Positions 1 to 11,055 of a stretch of DNA of 64,000 nt are shown here, one piece after another. The stretch is from NCBI RefSeq assembly GCF_037392515.1, contig NC_090281.1:48150645-48214644 (forward strand). The letters run 5' to 3'. Source of the DNA: Haliotis asinina (Eukaryota; Mollusca; Gastropoda; Lepetellida; Haliotidae). The notes under the pieces were generated by a model, which was not told where the DNA came from, did no database searches, and worked only from the letters and a program-made list of their open reading frames with translations. Made by a program: the position numbers and the translations under genes. Position 1 is the stretch's first letter. Each line of letters starts with the position of its first letter.

Positions 1-299
1 TTACCCCGTGTGCCTCGCAGCCTTTACTAACACTGTCCCGTGGTTAAGATGACTTCCCCCAATGCGTGAATCCTCTTTCTAAGTGTCCCCTGTCGTGGAT
101 TTGCTTGAACATTTGCTAAAAGTTGCGTTTACTACACTCACTCACTAACCATTAAAAAAGAACTATCTATATTTCATTGTCCTTTGTATACAGATACGAA
201 AATTGGAAATATCCTGGTTATCTGGGCGACTGTGTAAGTTGTTGTTTCATGTCTCCTTCGTTAAATATCAGGTTTAGAGATGGTATTTAGTGAACGTAC

Positions 300-522
300 C
301 TCCGTGTTCAGAACCGTATCACGTACGATGAGTGTCAAGTTGTCAACGTGTTTGACAACATACACGGGGGTGTTCTCCTTCACTGCTGAATATCTCTGCA
401 AGTTGAGGGTCAAATGGTCACTTCCGGTTTGCACACTGACCACAATGACGCCCGGAGTTGACAGAAGGTGACGTTTCCAGCTGAGGTGTCTGGGTGAACG
501 ATGTCGACGATGGCCGTCATAC
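300..522 (-). pseudogene. Inverted copy of metalloprotease pro-domain exon 2, frameshifted
   Basis: On the minus strand this is a close paralogue of exon 2 of the plus-strand metalloprotease (30983-31206), with both the acceptor (tgtcttag) and the donor (gag|gtacgt) conserved. It is 223 nt long against 224 nt in the plus-strand copy. One base is missing in the 'ctcc(a)gg(a)cgtc' region, so the frame shifts in mid-exon. The second half still encodes the shared motif GSDHLTLNLQR and the segment SAVKENTPVYVV. No neighbouring exon is visible in the window. If a divergent paralogue exists, its downstream exons lie beyond the left edge. The alternative is a one-base sequencing error in an intact gene. 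Confidence 0.75.
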
Positions 523-713
523 CTAAGACAAAAGGACACACGAAGATAAAAGCTGTAGTTTTAACGTAGGTTGTTTAGAATAGACTTAAACTTAGAAAAG
601 ATACGTCACAAGATATTACCGAACTTTCATTTCAAAACAGATACGTGACCTAATACCTAACCCTAATCTGTTGGACTGTGAGGTAACCTAGTGGTTAGCT
701 AACCTGAATATGC

Positions 714-868
714 GGAGCTGTGATGTAGCCTAGTGGTTAAAGCGTTCGCAACGAAAACAGGGGTTCGATTCTCCAAATGGGTACAAGGTGTAAAACCCAT
801 TTGATGTTCCCAGTCGTGATATTACAGGATATTTTAGGAAAGCTAAAAGCTCTAAACTCACTCACACA
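714..868 (+). mobile_element. SINE, family A (tRNA-headed)
   Basis: The head has an A-box-like 'tagcctagtggttaaagcg' and a B-box-like 'ggttcgattct'. The body reads 'cgtgatattacaggatatt', and the tail is actcactcac. This organisation marks a tRNA-derived SINE. It lies within the inverted duplication arm. Confidence 0.7.
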
Positions 869-1139
869 ACTGGATATGCAAACAAATGATTTACTATGTC
901 AACAATGAAGTATAGTAAAAGATTACTTTTCAGCGTCGAAATCAAACTATTTTCAGCAGACATAATGCTGGCTAACGGACAAACATGAAAAAAGAAAATT
1001 AGCTTTGGCAATCTGCAACTGAAAATGTATGTTTACTTTTTATTATTTTGAGGCACCTTGTACTATAATGAGACTCACATTTGAATTACGTTTATGAATT
1101 CTGAGTAATATGAGGAAAGGTGTTATTTTTAAACAAGAT

Positions 1140-1258
1140 CCTTAGTCACCGAGGGTCAATCGCAAAATCGATATTCATGTAATTGATCACTAGATTGTCT
1201 GATCCAGACTATCATCAATGTAGCTGGAATATCACTGTGTGTGGCGTTAAACAACAGA
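1140..1258 (+). mobile_element. SINE, family B fragment
   Basis: The fragment carries 'gatccagact', 'tagctggaatat' and 'gtggcgttaaac', which are the shared 3' body of the second SINE family seen repeatedly in the window (for example 56712-56905). Confidence 0.45.
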
Positions 1259-2164
1259 AACATGAATGGTGAAGTCATGTGGGATACCACAAGTACGAAA
1301 TGTGTTAATCGACATATACATATTACACAGGACACGTTTAATTTTGTCGTACTTGTCTATATAACACATATACATATATAATGTGGAATTACATAAATAC
1401 ATATATTTACAATACAGGGATGAAACTTTTGTTCTGTGCAAAAATGCATTGTAAATGGACATGACAAGACTTTATTTTCACTGCTGTAGAGAATTTTATG
1501 ATACTTAGATGGACAGACCTTTTAATCCATTAAGATCGTAATTGAATTATACGATGGAGATATGAGAAGAGAAAGTGTATATTCAATTTCAATTTCATTG
1601 AAATTACAAAGTGTACATATTCCACCTTTTTTACCAAATAGTGTGATGAACATCAAAATCTTACTATTAATAAATTTCTTTTATGATACGTGTACATTAT
1701 TGTCTTACCAGTAAAGCCCTGAACGTGTCCAAGATCACCAACCTCTGTAGCAAAGTCAGATCAAGATCTCCCCTACGTTTTATAATCTGCCTCATTCACA
1801 GATGACGCTAACCCTACATGCACTTTGCGCAACAAGACGAGGGTATCCGGTTTGGGAAGCACTTAAATTTAAAATAGTTTAAATCTGTACATATATTTCT
1901 TTTGACCCTGAGTCACTTATGTGTGAAATTCATGATGGCTCAATGGACCGATGAAGAAACGTATAAATGAATTGTAAACCTGTACACATTGTGTAATTTG
2001 TGTTTGGTATGTTGAAAGTGACAAACCATTTTCTATGTTTAGAACAAATGTACAACAGCATTCAAGGAATCACTATCAACGTGTATTATGTGTTTAGTAG
2101 TAAACGGACGAGCATGTCACGCTGCGAGCTACCAGAGAAAAGCTTGCCTAAAGTTCTCCATCTG

Positions 2165-2285
2165 TCATACTTGTAAATGTCTTGTAAAGATGGTATTTGC
2201 AAGACATTTACAATTTTAGATAGATAACATTTCATACAAGACATTACAAAACCTACAAATTTGTAATTTGTAAATTTTAGCAAAA
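2165..2285. repeat. Short inverted ttgtaaa/tttacaa repeat cluster
   Basis: 'ttgtaaatgtcttgtaaa' is followed by 'gcaagacatttacaa' and further tttgtaatttgtaa motifs, forming nested small palindromes. The same 18-nt motif recurs at about 27687, and related ones at 19520-19580, so this is a dispersed repeat. Confidence 0.5.
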
Positions 2286-2650
2286 GGAGACGTGTGTTGT
2301 GTGATTAACTGATGTGTCATAGTAAATTATTTTTTTCAGAGTGGGGCAAGTGCAGTATGTGCGTGGTACTACATCGGCATTATTTTTTCACACATTTCCT
2401 GAAGCAAATATACCCAAGAAACCGAATGTGGCAGATCTACAATACCACAGTTTCCAAAGATGAAGAAAGTCTTTGTCTTCTTTTGTATAATATTTTGTTA
2501 ACGTAATTTAGGAACCTTGTTTTCAGTGAAATATGTTCAGAGACTATATGTGACGGTCACATTACTTACATTTGTTGGAGTTATAATTAGTAGTGTGTTC
2601 CTTGTACAGTTTCTGCTGAGCTGTAGACTGGTGCGTATGGAATACGTGAT

Positions 2651-3040
2651 GTCGCATTGTCGCGTTGTCGGCTTCTGAAAAACAGGCAAAATGAGGCAAA
2701 AATTAAACACAACGCGAGACGCGAGACGCGAGACGCGACACGCGACAATTTGACAACGCGACATTTCATCGCATTGTCGCGTTTTATTCAATTTTTAGGG
2801 GGTTTTACACTATCTTAGATAGAGCGACAATGCGACAACGCGGCATATTTTTACCTTAAAAATTGTCGCTATGCCGTGAGTGGCAGTTTGGAGGAAAACT
2901 AAAATATTATTCAAAAGGCGACATGCTTCTTTGCAACAATGTGACAAATAGGCGAAATGTCGCGTTGTCGCATAGTCGCGCTTTGGTTAGTTTTGCCTCA
3001 TGTTTGAGAGGGCGACAACGCGACAACGCGACAATGTCCC
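2651..3040. mobile_element. Palindromic gcgaca-rich element (MITE-like)
   Basis: Arms of 'gtcgcattgtcgcgttgtcg' (2651-2670) and the complementary gcgacaacg repeats (about 3010-3036) enclose further blocks of the same motif in both orientations, near 2711-2778, 2823-2843 and 2958-2982. The core is a run of gcgagacgcgag. The GC-rich motif contrasts with AT-rich surroundings. Inverted arms around a non-coding centre suggest a non-autonomous element. No target duplication was established. Confidence 0.5.
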
Positions 3041-3340
3041 TTCTCGGATTCCATGGTTCGGCATGTCGCGATGTGATTATCGCTATGACACACCAAAGAG
3101 ATTAGGGGATTCCGGTGATAGTTGTATTGTGTAGACTTTGGCTGATGACGTGTTAAATAACGAATTTAGCATTCTGTAACATTTAAATCAAGCTGCAGGT
3201 CACATATCATTTTTCCGTGGTAAATATCGCAATGTAACGAAAAATGGTGTCATATATATGACTTTTTCAACAGAAGTTTTGATTTCGTCGAGTCTTATGA
3301 ACTTTCTCTTGATAACTGGATGTGTGGGACAGTTTAATGA

Positions 3341-3479
3341 TTAAAGAGTTAGCTCGTCACGCGGAAGACCCCGATCGATTCCTAACATAAGTGTAATACG
3401 TGAAGCTCATTGCTTTTGCCCACACCGTGATATTGCTGGAATATGGATAAAAGGTCATTCACTCATTCACTCACTCAGC
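3341..3479 (+). mobile_element. SINE, family A
   Basis: A degenerate tRNA-like head ('gattaaagagttagctcgtc') is followed by 'ccgtgatattgctggaatat', and the sequence ends in (actc)n before 3480. Confidence 0.65.
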
Positions 3480-4059
3480 ATCGTGATAATGATTTAAGAA
3501 GAAACCTGAGAACGGCCTCTATGCATCAGCATGAAATTGGTATTTGTCAATTCGTACTTAAAGATTGACGTTGTGTTCTCTATGCCTGTTTTAACATTTT
3601 GTAAACATACATGATTTCCTTTATGCATATATAAATACAGACATTTACTGGTATGCAGGGTAGAGACAGTACTGTGTACCAGTAATAATTCCAAGTCTAA
3701 GTTCTTATGAAGTAACAGTTTTGGCTCTCAGTTTCCATACTTTATATAAACACTAACATATAACATGCAGGATAAAGACATTACAGTGTAGCAGTAATAA
3801 CTGCAAGACAAAGTGCGTATGGATTAATAGTGCTGGCTCTCAATTTCCATACTTTTTATAAATGCAGATGCATACTATTCAGGGTAGAGACATTACTGTG
3901 TACCAGTAATAAATGCAAGGCTAAGTACTTCAGGGTTAGTATTCTTAGAAGAAGCACGTGTGGATTAGGAGATTGAGAACCTGAACCAAATGAATTACTA
4001 TATTTAAGGGTTTAGGGAAAACAATGTGGTTCAGGGTGTGTGAGACCACAGGCAACTGT

Positions 4060-4378
4060 AATATGCATGCTGGTGACGGTGCACCATGCATTGGTGGATG
4101 TTGTGGTGTGATCCTGTATGTCGGTGGCTGTGTGCCATGCATTAGTGGATGTTGTGGTGTACTCATGTATGCCGGTGGTAGTGCGCTATGCATTGGTGGA
4201 TGTTGTGGTGTACTCATATATGCCGGTGGCGTTGTGCCATGCATTGGTGGATGTGATGGTGGTGGCTCATGTATGCACTTGGTGGTGCCCCGTGCATTGG
4301 TGGATGTTGTGGTGTACTCATGTATGCCAGTGGCGATGCGGCATGCATTAGTGGATGAGATGGTGGTGGCTCATGTAT
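4060..4378. repeat. Minisatellite array 1, left part
   Basis: About six 51-bp units of the type 'catgcattggtggatgttgt / ggtgtactcatgtatgccgg / tggtggtgcac'. This part is separated from the main array only by the LINE at 4379-5792, so the two parts were once continuous. Confidence 0.9.
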
Positions 4379-4466
4379 AACTGATAACTGTTTTATTCGT
4401 TTTTAGGCCATCGGCCCATGTACATCTGTGAACGTTAACATTGTGATATAGCATTAGTGACAATGA

Positions 4467-4775
4467 TTATGCACTGCGGAGAGACAAACAATGTTTAACA
4501 TATTTTGCTACATTGAGTATGGTTTGATGATCTTTACTACATACTAGTTGCTTATATGAGTAAGCAGTGGGGTTATCGGAAAATAGAGATGGTATATATC
4601 TAGCCCTTACCAAATTATACATTGGGCACACAAAGAAGAAGTGCATAACATCTTCAACTATCTTAACATTACAATACTTACAGAAACACAATCGTTTATC
4701 GATATCATACCTTCGTCCAATGGTTGTTTGAATAGGCAACTCATCTAATCGAAGCAAACAAAAGCATCTCCTCAA
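4467..4775 (-). pseudogene. LINE ORF2 C-terminal zinc-knuckle-like fragment
   Basis: A separate frame continues the same LINE. It encodes 'RLCFCKYCNVKIVEDVMHFF' and then 'CPMY', the CxxC-x(n)-H-x(4)-C end found in many LINE ORF2 proteins. It is out of frame with the polymerase part. The 130 bp between them also drift through more than one frame, so at least two frame disruptions separate the pieces. Confidence 0.75.
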
Positions 4776-4904
4776 TATTCATGACATAATATTCTGTATC
4801 AAAGCATGACTTTAACTGGAGATAATGTTTTAACCTATAAGATGTACTTATGTTATCAAACATTACTTGCACATTAAACTCACATATGCGTTGCTTAAAC
4901 AGCA

Positions 4905-5792
4905 TTAAAACCTACCCATATCGCCAATATCCTGAAACCACCACACATCACCAAATCCAAAGCTGGAAAGTAGCTGCCTTAGACCACTCGCCCATGTTGT
5001 CTTGCCAGATTCATCGAGTTGTTTCATTAAAAGATAACACTGCCTGGAATATCTGCTATTATCCATCCTCAAAAGTTTGCGCCAATACTTAACACATTTG
5101 ACATGATAATCTATATACAATCGATGTCTACCACACTCTGCCAAAACAGCATTACTAGAATTATATTTGCTAACGCCCAGCACAAACTTACAGAAATTAG
5201 AATGTAATGATTCTAACACTGGATATCTCTTAAATCCCCAGACTTCAGCACCATATAGCAACACAGGCTTAATTTTAATGTCGAATAGTTTAAATGCAAT
5301 ATTAGCTGACAATCCCGGGAGCATAAAAAGTAACTTTTTGATGAAAAACAGCGCCTTGTTGCCTTTGACAGCTAACGTGTCTACACACTTTGACCAAGAC
5401 AATCTATTTGAAAACAAAATGCCCAAATAATTATAATACGTAGTAACCTTTATCTGAGAGCCACTAAAGAACCATTTTTCATAATGCCTTAATATACCAC
5501 CATTTCTGAAAACCATGACTTCCGTTTTATCTAAATTAACTTGAAGACCCCACTTATTACAAAAACTATCAAGAATATCTATCTTCCGCTGCAGTCCAAT
5601 GACACTGTCATCAACTAAACATAAATCATCCGCATATAGTAATAATAATATTTCCATAAACTCTTGGCCAACCGTCATACCTCTTAGAGTGGACGATTCT
5701 ATCATATTCTGAAGTTCTGCACACACGTCGGTATTCATTTCTAACGTGTTGGTATTCTTTAAGAGTTTCTTTATCCCCCGTTCTTCGTGTAT
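4905..5792 (-). pseudogene. LINE reverse transcriptase fragment
   Basis: The open frame covers roughly 295 residues of a non-LTR retrotransposon polymerase. The motif LYADD (nucleotides about 5625-5640) is the metal-binding box of reverse transcriptase. It is followed by the conserved 'WGLQVNLDKTEVMVFR' and 'YLGILFSNRLSW', typical of LINE polymerases. The fingers and most of the palm before YADD are absent, and the frame ends in a stop at 4905. Homology continues in other frames, so the copy cannot encode an active enzyme. Confidence 0.88.
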
Positions 5793-8700
5793 ACCGATAG
5801 TGGTGTGCAATGCATTGGTGGATCTTGTGGTGTGCTCATGTATGCCGGTGGCGATGCACCATGCATTGGTGGATGTTGTGGTGTACTCATGTATGCCGGT
5901 GGTGGTGCGCCATGCATTGGTGGATGTTGTGGTGTACTCATGTATGTCAGTGGCGGTGGACGATGCATTGGGGTATGTGATGGTTATGTCTCATGTATGT
6001 CTGTGGTGTTGCACCATGCATTGGTGGATGTTGTGGCGTAGTCATGTATGCCGGTGGTGGTGTGCCATTCATTGGTGGATGTGATGATTATGTCTCTTGT
6101 ATGAGGATGGCGGTGTGCCATGCATTGCTGGATGTTGTGCTGTACTCATGTATGCCGGTGGTGGTGCACCATGCATTGCTGGATGTTGTGCTGTACTCAT
6201 GTATGTCGATGGTGGTGCACCATGCATTGGTGGATGCTCTGGTGTACTCATGTACGCCGGGGGCGTTGCACGATGCATTGGTGGATGTTGTGTTGTACTC
6301 ATGTATGCCGGTGGCGTTGCACGATGCATGGGTGGATGTTGTGGTGTACTCATGTATGTCTTTAGCAGTGCGCCATGAATTGGTGATTGTGATGGTGGTG
6401 TCTCATGTATGAGTGTGGTGGTGCCCCATGCATTGGTGGATGTTGTGGTGTACTCATGTATGCCGGTGGTGTTACCCCATGCATTGGTGGATGTTGTGGT
6501 GTACTCATGTATGTCAGTGGCGGTGGACGATGCATTGGGGGATGTGATGGTTATGTCTCATGTATGCCTGTGGTGTTGCACCATGCATTGGTGGATGTTG
6601 TGGCGTAGTCATGTATGCCGGTGGTGGTGTGCCATTCATTGGTGGATGTGATGTTTATGTCTCTTGTATGAGGCTGGCGGTGCGCCATGCATTGGTGGAC
6701 GTGATGGTGGTGTACTCATGTATGCCGATGGTGGTGCACCATGCATTGGTGGATGTTCTGGTGTACTCATGTACGCCGGGGGCGTTGCACGATGCATTGG
6801 TGGATGTTGTGTTGTACTCATGTATGCCGGTGGCGTTGCACGATGCATGGGTGGCTGTTGTGGTGTACTCATGTATGTCTTTAGCGGTGCGCCATGAATT
6901 GGTGATTGTGATGGTGGTGTCTCATGTATGAGTGTGGTGGTGCCCCATGCATTGGTGGATGTTGTGGTGTACTCATGTATGCCGGTGGTGTTACCCCATG
7001 CATTGATGGATGTTGTGGTGTACTCATGTATGTCAGTGGCGGTGGACGATGCATTGGGGGATGTGATGGTGATGTCTCATGTATGTCTGTGGTGTTGCAC
7101 CATGCATTGGTGGATGTTGTGGCGTAGTCATGTATGCCGGTGGTGGTGTGCCATTCATTGGTGGATGTGATGTTTATGTCTCTTGTATGAGGCTGGCGGT
7201 GCGCCATGCATTGGTGGACGTGATGGTGGTGTACTCATGTATGCCGATGGTGGTGCACCATGCATTGGTGGATGTTCTGGTGTACTCATGTACGCCGGGG
7301 GCGTTGCACGATGCATTGGTGGATGTTGTGTTGTACTCATGTATGCCGGTGGCGTTGCACGATGCATGGGTGGATGTTGTGGTGTACTCATGTATGTCTT
7401 TAGCGGTGCGCCATGAATTGGTGATTCTGATGGTGGTGTCTCATGTATGAGTGTGGTGGTGCCCCATGCATTGGTGGATGTTGTGGTGTACTCATGTATG
7501 CCGGTGGTGTTACCCCATGCATTGGTGGATGTTGTGGCGTAGTCATGTATGCCGGTGGTGGTGTGCCATTCATTGGTGGATGTGATGTTTATGTCTCTTG
7601 TATGAGGCTGGCGGTGCGCCATGCATTGGTGGACGTGATGGTGGTGTACTCATGTATGTCGGTGGTGGTGCACCATGCATTGCTGGATGTTGTGCTGTAC
7701 TCATGTATGTCGGTGGTGGTGCACCATGCATTCGCTGGTGTTGTGCTGTACTCATGTATGCCGATGGTGGTGCACCATGCATTGGTAGATGTGATTTTGG
7801 TGTCTTATGTATGCCTGTGGTGGTGCCCAATCCATTGGTGGATCTTGTGGTGTACTCCTGTACGTCGGTGGCGGTGTCCCATGCATTGGTGGATGTGATG
7901 GTGGTGTCTCATGTATCAGGGTGCTGGTGCGCCATACATTGGTGGATGTTGTGGTGTACTCATGTATGCCGGTGGCAGTGCACCATGCATTGGTGAATGT
8001 TGTGGTGTACTCATGTATGCCAGTGGCGGTGTGCCCTGCCTTGGTCGATGTTGTGGTGTACTCATGTATGCCGGTGGTGGTGGACCATGCATTGGTGGAT
8101 GTTGTGGTGTACTCATGTAAGCCGGTGGGAGTGCAGCATGCATTGTTGGATGCTGTGGTGTACTCATGTATGCTGATGGCGGTGCGTTATGCATTGGTTG
8201 GTGTTGTGTTGTACTCATATATGCCGGTGGTTGTGCCCCATGCACTGATAGATATTGTGGTGTACTCATGTAAGCCGGTGGGAGTGCACCATGCATTGGT
8301 GGATGTTGTGGTGTACTCATGTAAGCCGGTGGCAGTGCACCATGCATTGGTGGATGTTGTGGTGTACTCATGTATGCTGGTGGCGGTGCGTTATGCATTG
8401 GTTGGTGTTGTGGTGTACTCATATATGCCGGTGATTGTGCCACATGCACTGATGGATATTGTGGTGTACTCCTGTATACCGGTGTCGGTGTGCCATGCAT
8501 TGGTGTATGCGATGGTGGTGTCTCGTATTTGCCGGTGGTGGTGTGCCATGGATTGATGGAAGTTCTGGTCTACACATGTATGCTGGTGGTGGTGCACCAT
8601 GTGTTGGTGGATGTGATTTTGGTGTTTTGTGTATGCCTGTGGTGTTGCCCAATGCATTGGTGGATGTTGTGGTGTACTCATGTATGGCTACGACGGTGCT

Positions 8701-11055
8701 CTATGCATTGGTGGATATTTTGGTGTACTCTTGTATGCTGGTGGCTGTGCCCCATTCATTGGTGGATATTGTGGTGTACTCATGTATGCCGGTGCAAGTA
8801 CGCCATGCATTGGTGAATGTTGTGGTGTACTCATGTATGTCAGTGGCGGTGGACGATGCATTGGTGGATGTGATGGTTATGTCTCATGTATGCCTGTGGT
8901 GTTGCACCATGCATTGGTGGATGTTGTGGCGTAGTCATGTATATCAGTGGTGGTGTGCCATTCATTGGTGGATGTAATGGTTATGTCTCTTGTATGAGGC
9001 TGGCGATGCGCCATGCATGGGTGGATGTGATGGTGGTGTACTCATCTATGTCGGTGGAGGTGTTCCATGCATTGGTGGATGTTGTGGTGTATTCATGTAT
9101 GTCGGTGGCGGTACACGATCCATTGGTGGATGTTGTGGTGTACTCTTGTATGTTTGTGGCGGTGTCCCATGCCTTGAAGGATGTGATGGTTGTGTACTCA
9201 TCGATGTCGGTGCTGGTGCCTTATGCATTGGTGCATGTTGTGGTCTACTCATGTATGCCGGTGGTGGTGTGCTATGCATTGGTGGATGTTGTGGTCTACT
9301 CATGTATGCCGGTGGTGGTGCCCCATGCATTGGTGCATGTTGTGGTCTACTCATGTATGCCGGTGGTGGTGTGCTATGCATTGGTGGATGTTGTAGTCTC
9401 CTCATCTATACCAGTGGCAGTGCGCCATGCATTGGTGGATGCGACGGTTGTGTCTCATGTATGCGGGTGCTGGTGTTCCATGCATTGGTGGATGTTGTGG
9501 TGTACTCCTGTATGCCACTGGCGGTGCGCCATGCATTGGTGGATGCGATGGTGGTGTCTCGTATATGCCGGTGGTGGTGTGCCATGGATTGATGGATGTT
9601 GTGGTGTACACATGTATGCCGGTGGTGGTGCACCATGTATTGGTGGATGTGATTTTGGTGTCTTATGTATGCCGGTGGTGTTGCCCAATGCATTGGTGGA
9701 TGTTGTGGTGTACTTATGTATGGCTACGGCGGTGCCCCATGCATTAGTGGATGTTTTGGTGTACTCATGTACGCTGGTGGTGGTGTTCCATGCCTTGGTG
9801 GATGTTGTGGTGTGCTCATGTATACCGGTGGTGATGCCCCATGCATTGGTGGATGTTGTGGTGTACTCATGTATGTCGGTGGTGGTGCGCCATGCATTGG
9901 TGTATGTTCTGGTGTACTCATGTAAGCCGGTGGTGGTGCGCCATGCATTGGTAGATGTGATTTTGGTGTCTTATGTATGCCTGTGGTGGTGCCCAATGCA
10001 TTGGTGGATGTTGTGGTGTACTTATGTATGGCTACGGCGGTGCCCCGTGCATTAGTGGATGTTGTGGTGTGCACATGTATGCCGGTGGTGATGCCCCATG
10101 CATTGCTGGATGTTGTGGTGTACTCATGTATGCCGTTGATGGTGCACCATGCATTGGTGGATGTTGTGGTGTATTCGTGTATGCCGGTGGCGGTGTGCCA
10201 TTCATTGGTGGATGTTACATCCACCAGTGCCCAATGCATTGGTGGATGTGATGGTTGTGTCTCATCTATGAGGGTGCTGGTGGCCCATGCATTAGTGGAT
10301 GTTGTGGTGTACTCATGTATGCCGTTGACTATGCGCCATACATTGGTGTATGTGATGGTAGTGTGTCATATATGCCGGTGGCGGTGTGCCATGCATTGGT
10401 GGATGTTGCGGTGTACTCATGTATGCTGGTGGCGGTGCACGATCCATTGGTGGATGTTGTGGTGTACTCCTCTATGTCGGTGGCGGTGTCCCATGCATTG
10501 GTGGATGTCATGGTGGTGTCTCTTGTATCAGGGAGCTGGTGCCCCATGCATTGGTGCATGTTGTGGTGTACTCATATATGTCGGTGGTGGTGTGCCATGC
10601 ATTGGAGGATGTTTTGGTGTACTCATGTAAGCCGGTGGTGTTGCACCATGCATTGGTGGATGTTGTGGTGTACTCATTTATGCCGGTATTGGTGCCCCAT
10701 GCATTGCTGGATGTTGTGGTGTACTCATGTATGCCGGTGGTTGTGCCCCATGCATTGCTAGATGTTGTGGTGTACTCATGTATGCTGGTGGTGGTGCGCC
10801 ATGCATTGCTAGATGTTGTGGTGTACTCATGTATGCTGGTGGTGGTGCGCCATGCATTAGTGGATGTTGTAGTGTACTCATGTATGCCGGTGGTGGTGCA
10901 CCATGCATTGCTAGATGTTGTGGTGTACTCATGTGTGCCGGTGGTGGTGCCCCATGTATTGGTGGATGTTTTGGTGTCCCATGTAATGCCGGTGGTGGTG
11001 CACCATGTATTGGTGAATGTGATGGTGGTGTCTCATTTACATGTATTGTGGTGTA
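5793..11055. repeat. Minisatellite array 1, main body (51/53/54-bp units)
   Basis: About 100 imperfect tandem units. Type A is 51 bp ('gatgttgtggtgtactcatg'), type B is 53 bp ('gatgtgatggtggtgtctca') and type C is 54 bp ('gacgtgatggtggtgtactc'). All three plus frames of the unit lack stops, as does at least one minus frame, so long open frames arise everywhere. Plus-strand peptides read CIGGCCGVLMYAGGGAP, HALVDVVVYSCMPVVV and MHWWMLWCTHVCRWWC in different phases, and minus reads MSTPQHPPMHGAPPPAY. No start context, splice structure or codon bias argues for a gene. I treat it as a non-coding VNTR. Confidence 0.92.
6405..7961. repeat. 519-bp higher-order repeat within the minisatellite
   Basis: Nearly identical blocks begin at 6405, 6924 and 7443, exactly 519 bp apart. 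The first block contains ten units: six of 51 bp, three of 53 bp and one of 54 bp, which sum to 519. The third block departs from the pattern after about two units. A looser related copy precedes at about 5838-6404. Confidence 0.85.

Larger units (their letters stand above)
258..1110 (-). repeat. Left arm of a 30-kb-spaced inverted duplication
   Basis: Read on the minus strand, this stretch matches about 30300-31245 on the plus strand over a metalloprotease exon, its upstream intron and a SINE-like tract. Shared landmarks include the exon with its donor, 'cttcgtg.gtccttttgtct.ag' before the acceptor, 'tctgctgaaaatagtttgat' and 'catattactcagaatt'. The match fades about 40 bp past the exon donor. 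Both ends of the intervening 29 kb therefore carry divergent inverted copies, probably from duplication of the gene or of part of it. Confidence 0.75.
540..2640. other. No gene recognised; duplication arm, SINE pieces, AT-rich DNA
   Basis: Up to about 1110 the sequence is intron homologous to the metalloprotease intron 1. It is followed by SINE fragments and AT-rich sequence. Around 2165-2290 there are several short inverted ttgtaaa/tttacaa motifs. No open frame here has recognisable coding character. Confidence 0.5.
4379..5792 (-). mobile_element. 5'-truncated non-LTR retrotransposon (LINE) inside the minisatellite
   Basis: Read on the minus strand, this is the 3' part of a LINE. It has a reverse-transcriptase fragment with the catalytic YADD box, downstream thumb/connection sequence, then a CxxC...H...C zinc-knuckle-like end at 4467-4775. 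The 3' tail ends in short 'gttatcagttat' repeats. Minisatellite units flank both sides. 'tgtata' occurs at both junctions, consistent with a short target-site duplication. The 5' end is cut just before the YADD region, as is common for LINE copies. Confidence 0.85.

Noticed and set aside
714..780. tRNA gene
   Set aside because: Has A- and B-box-like motifs but no cloverleaf. It continues into the SINE body and actc tail, as do the other copies.
7916..8500. Minus-strand Pro/His/Met-rich repeat protein
   Set aside because: The complement of the same units. It looks like a structural repeat protein, but no leader, signal peptide or gene boundary is present.
7807..8556. 249-aa Val/Cys-rich ORF
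   Set aside because: Same minisatellite artefact; no start context, splice sites or non-repeat sequence.
8886..10055. 389-aa open frame, the longest in the window
   Set aside because: It lies wholly in the minisatellite. All frames of the unit are stop-free, and the frame changes register at each 53-bp unit, so length carries no coding information.
4060..11055. CRISPR array
   Set aside because: Units are directly adjacent and degenerate with no unique spacers, and the DNA is eukaryotic.
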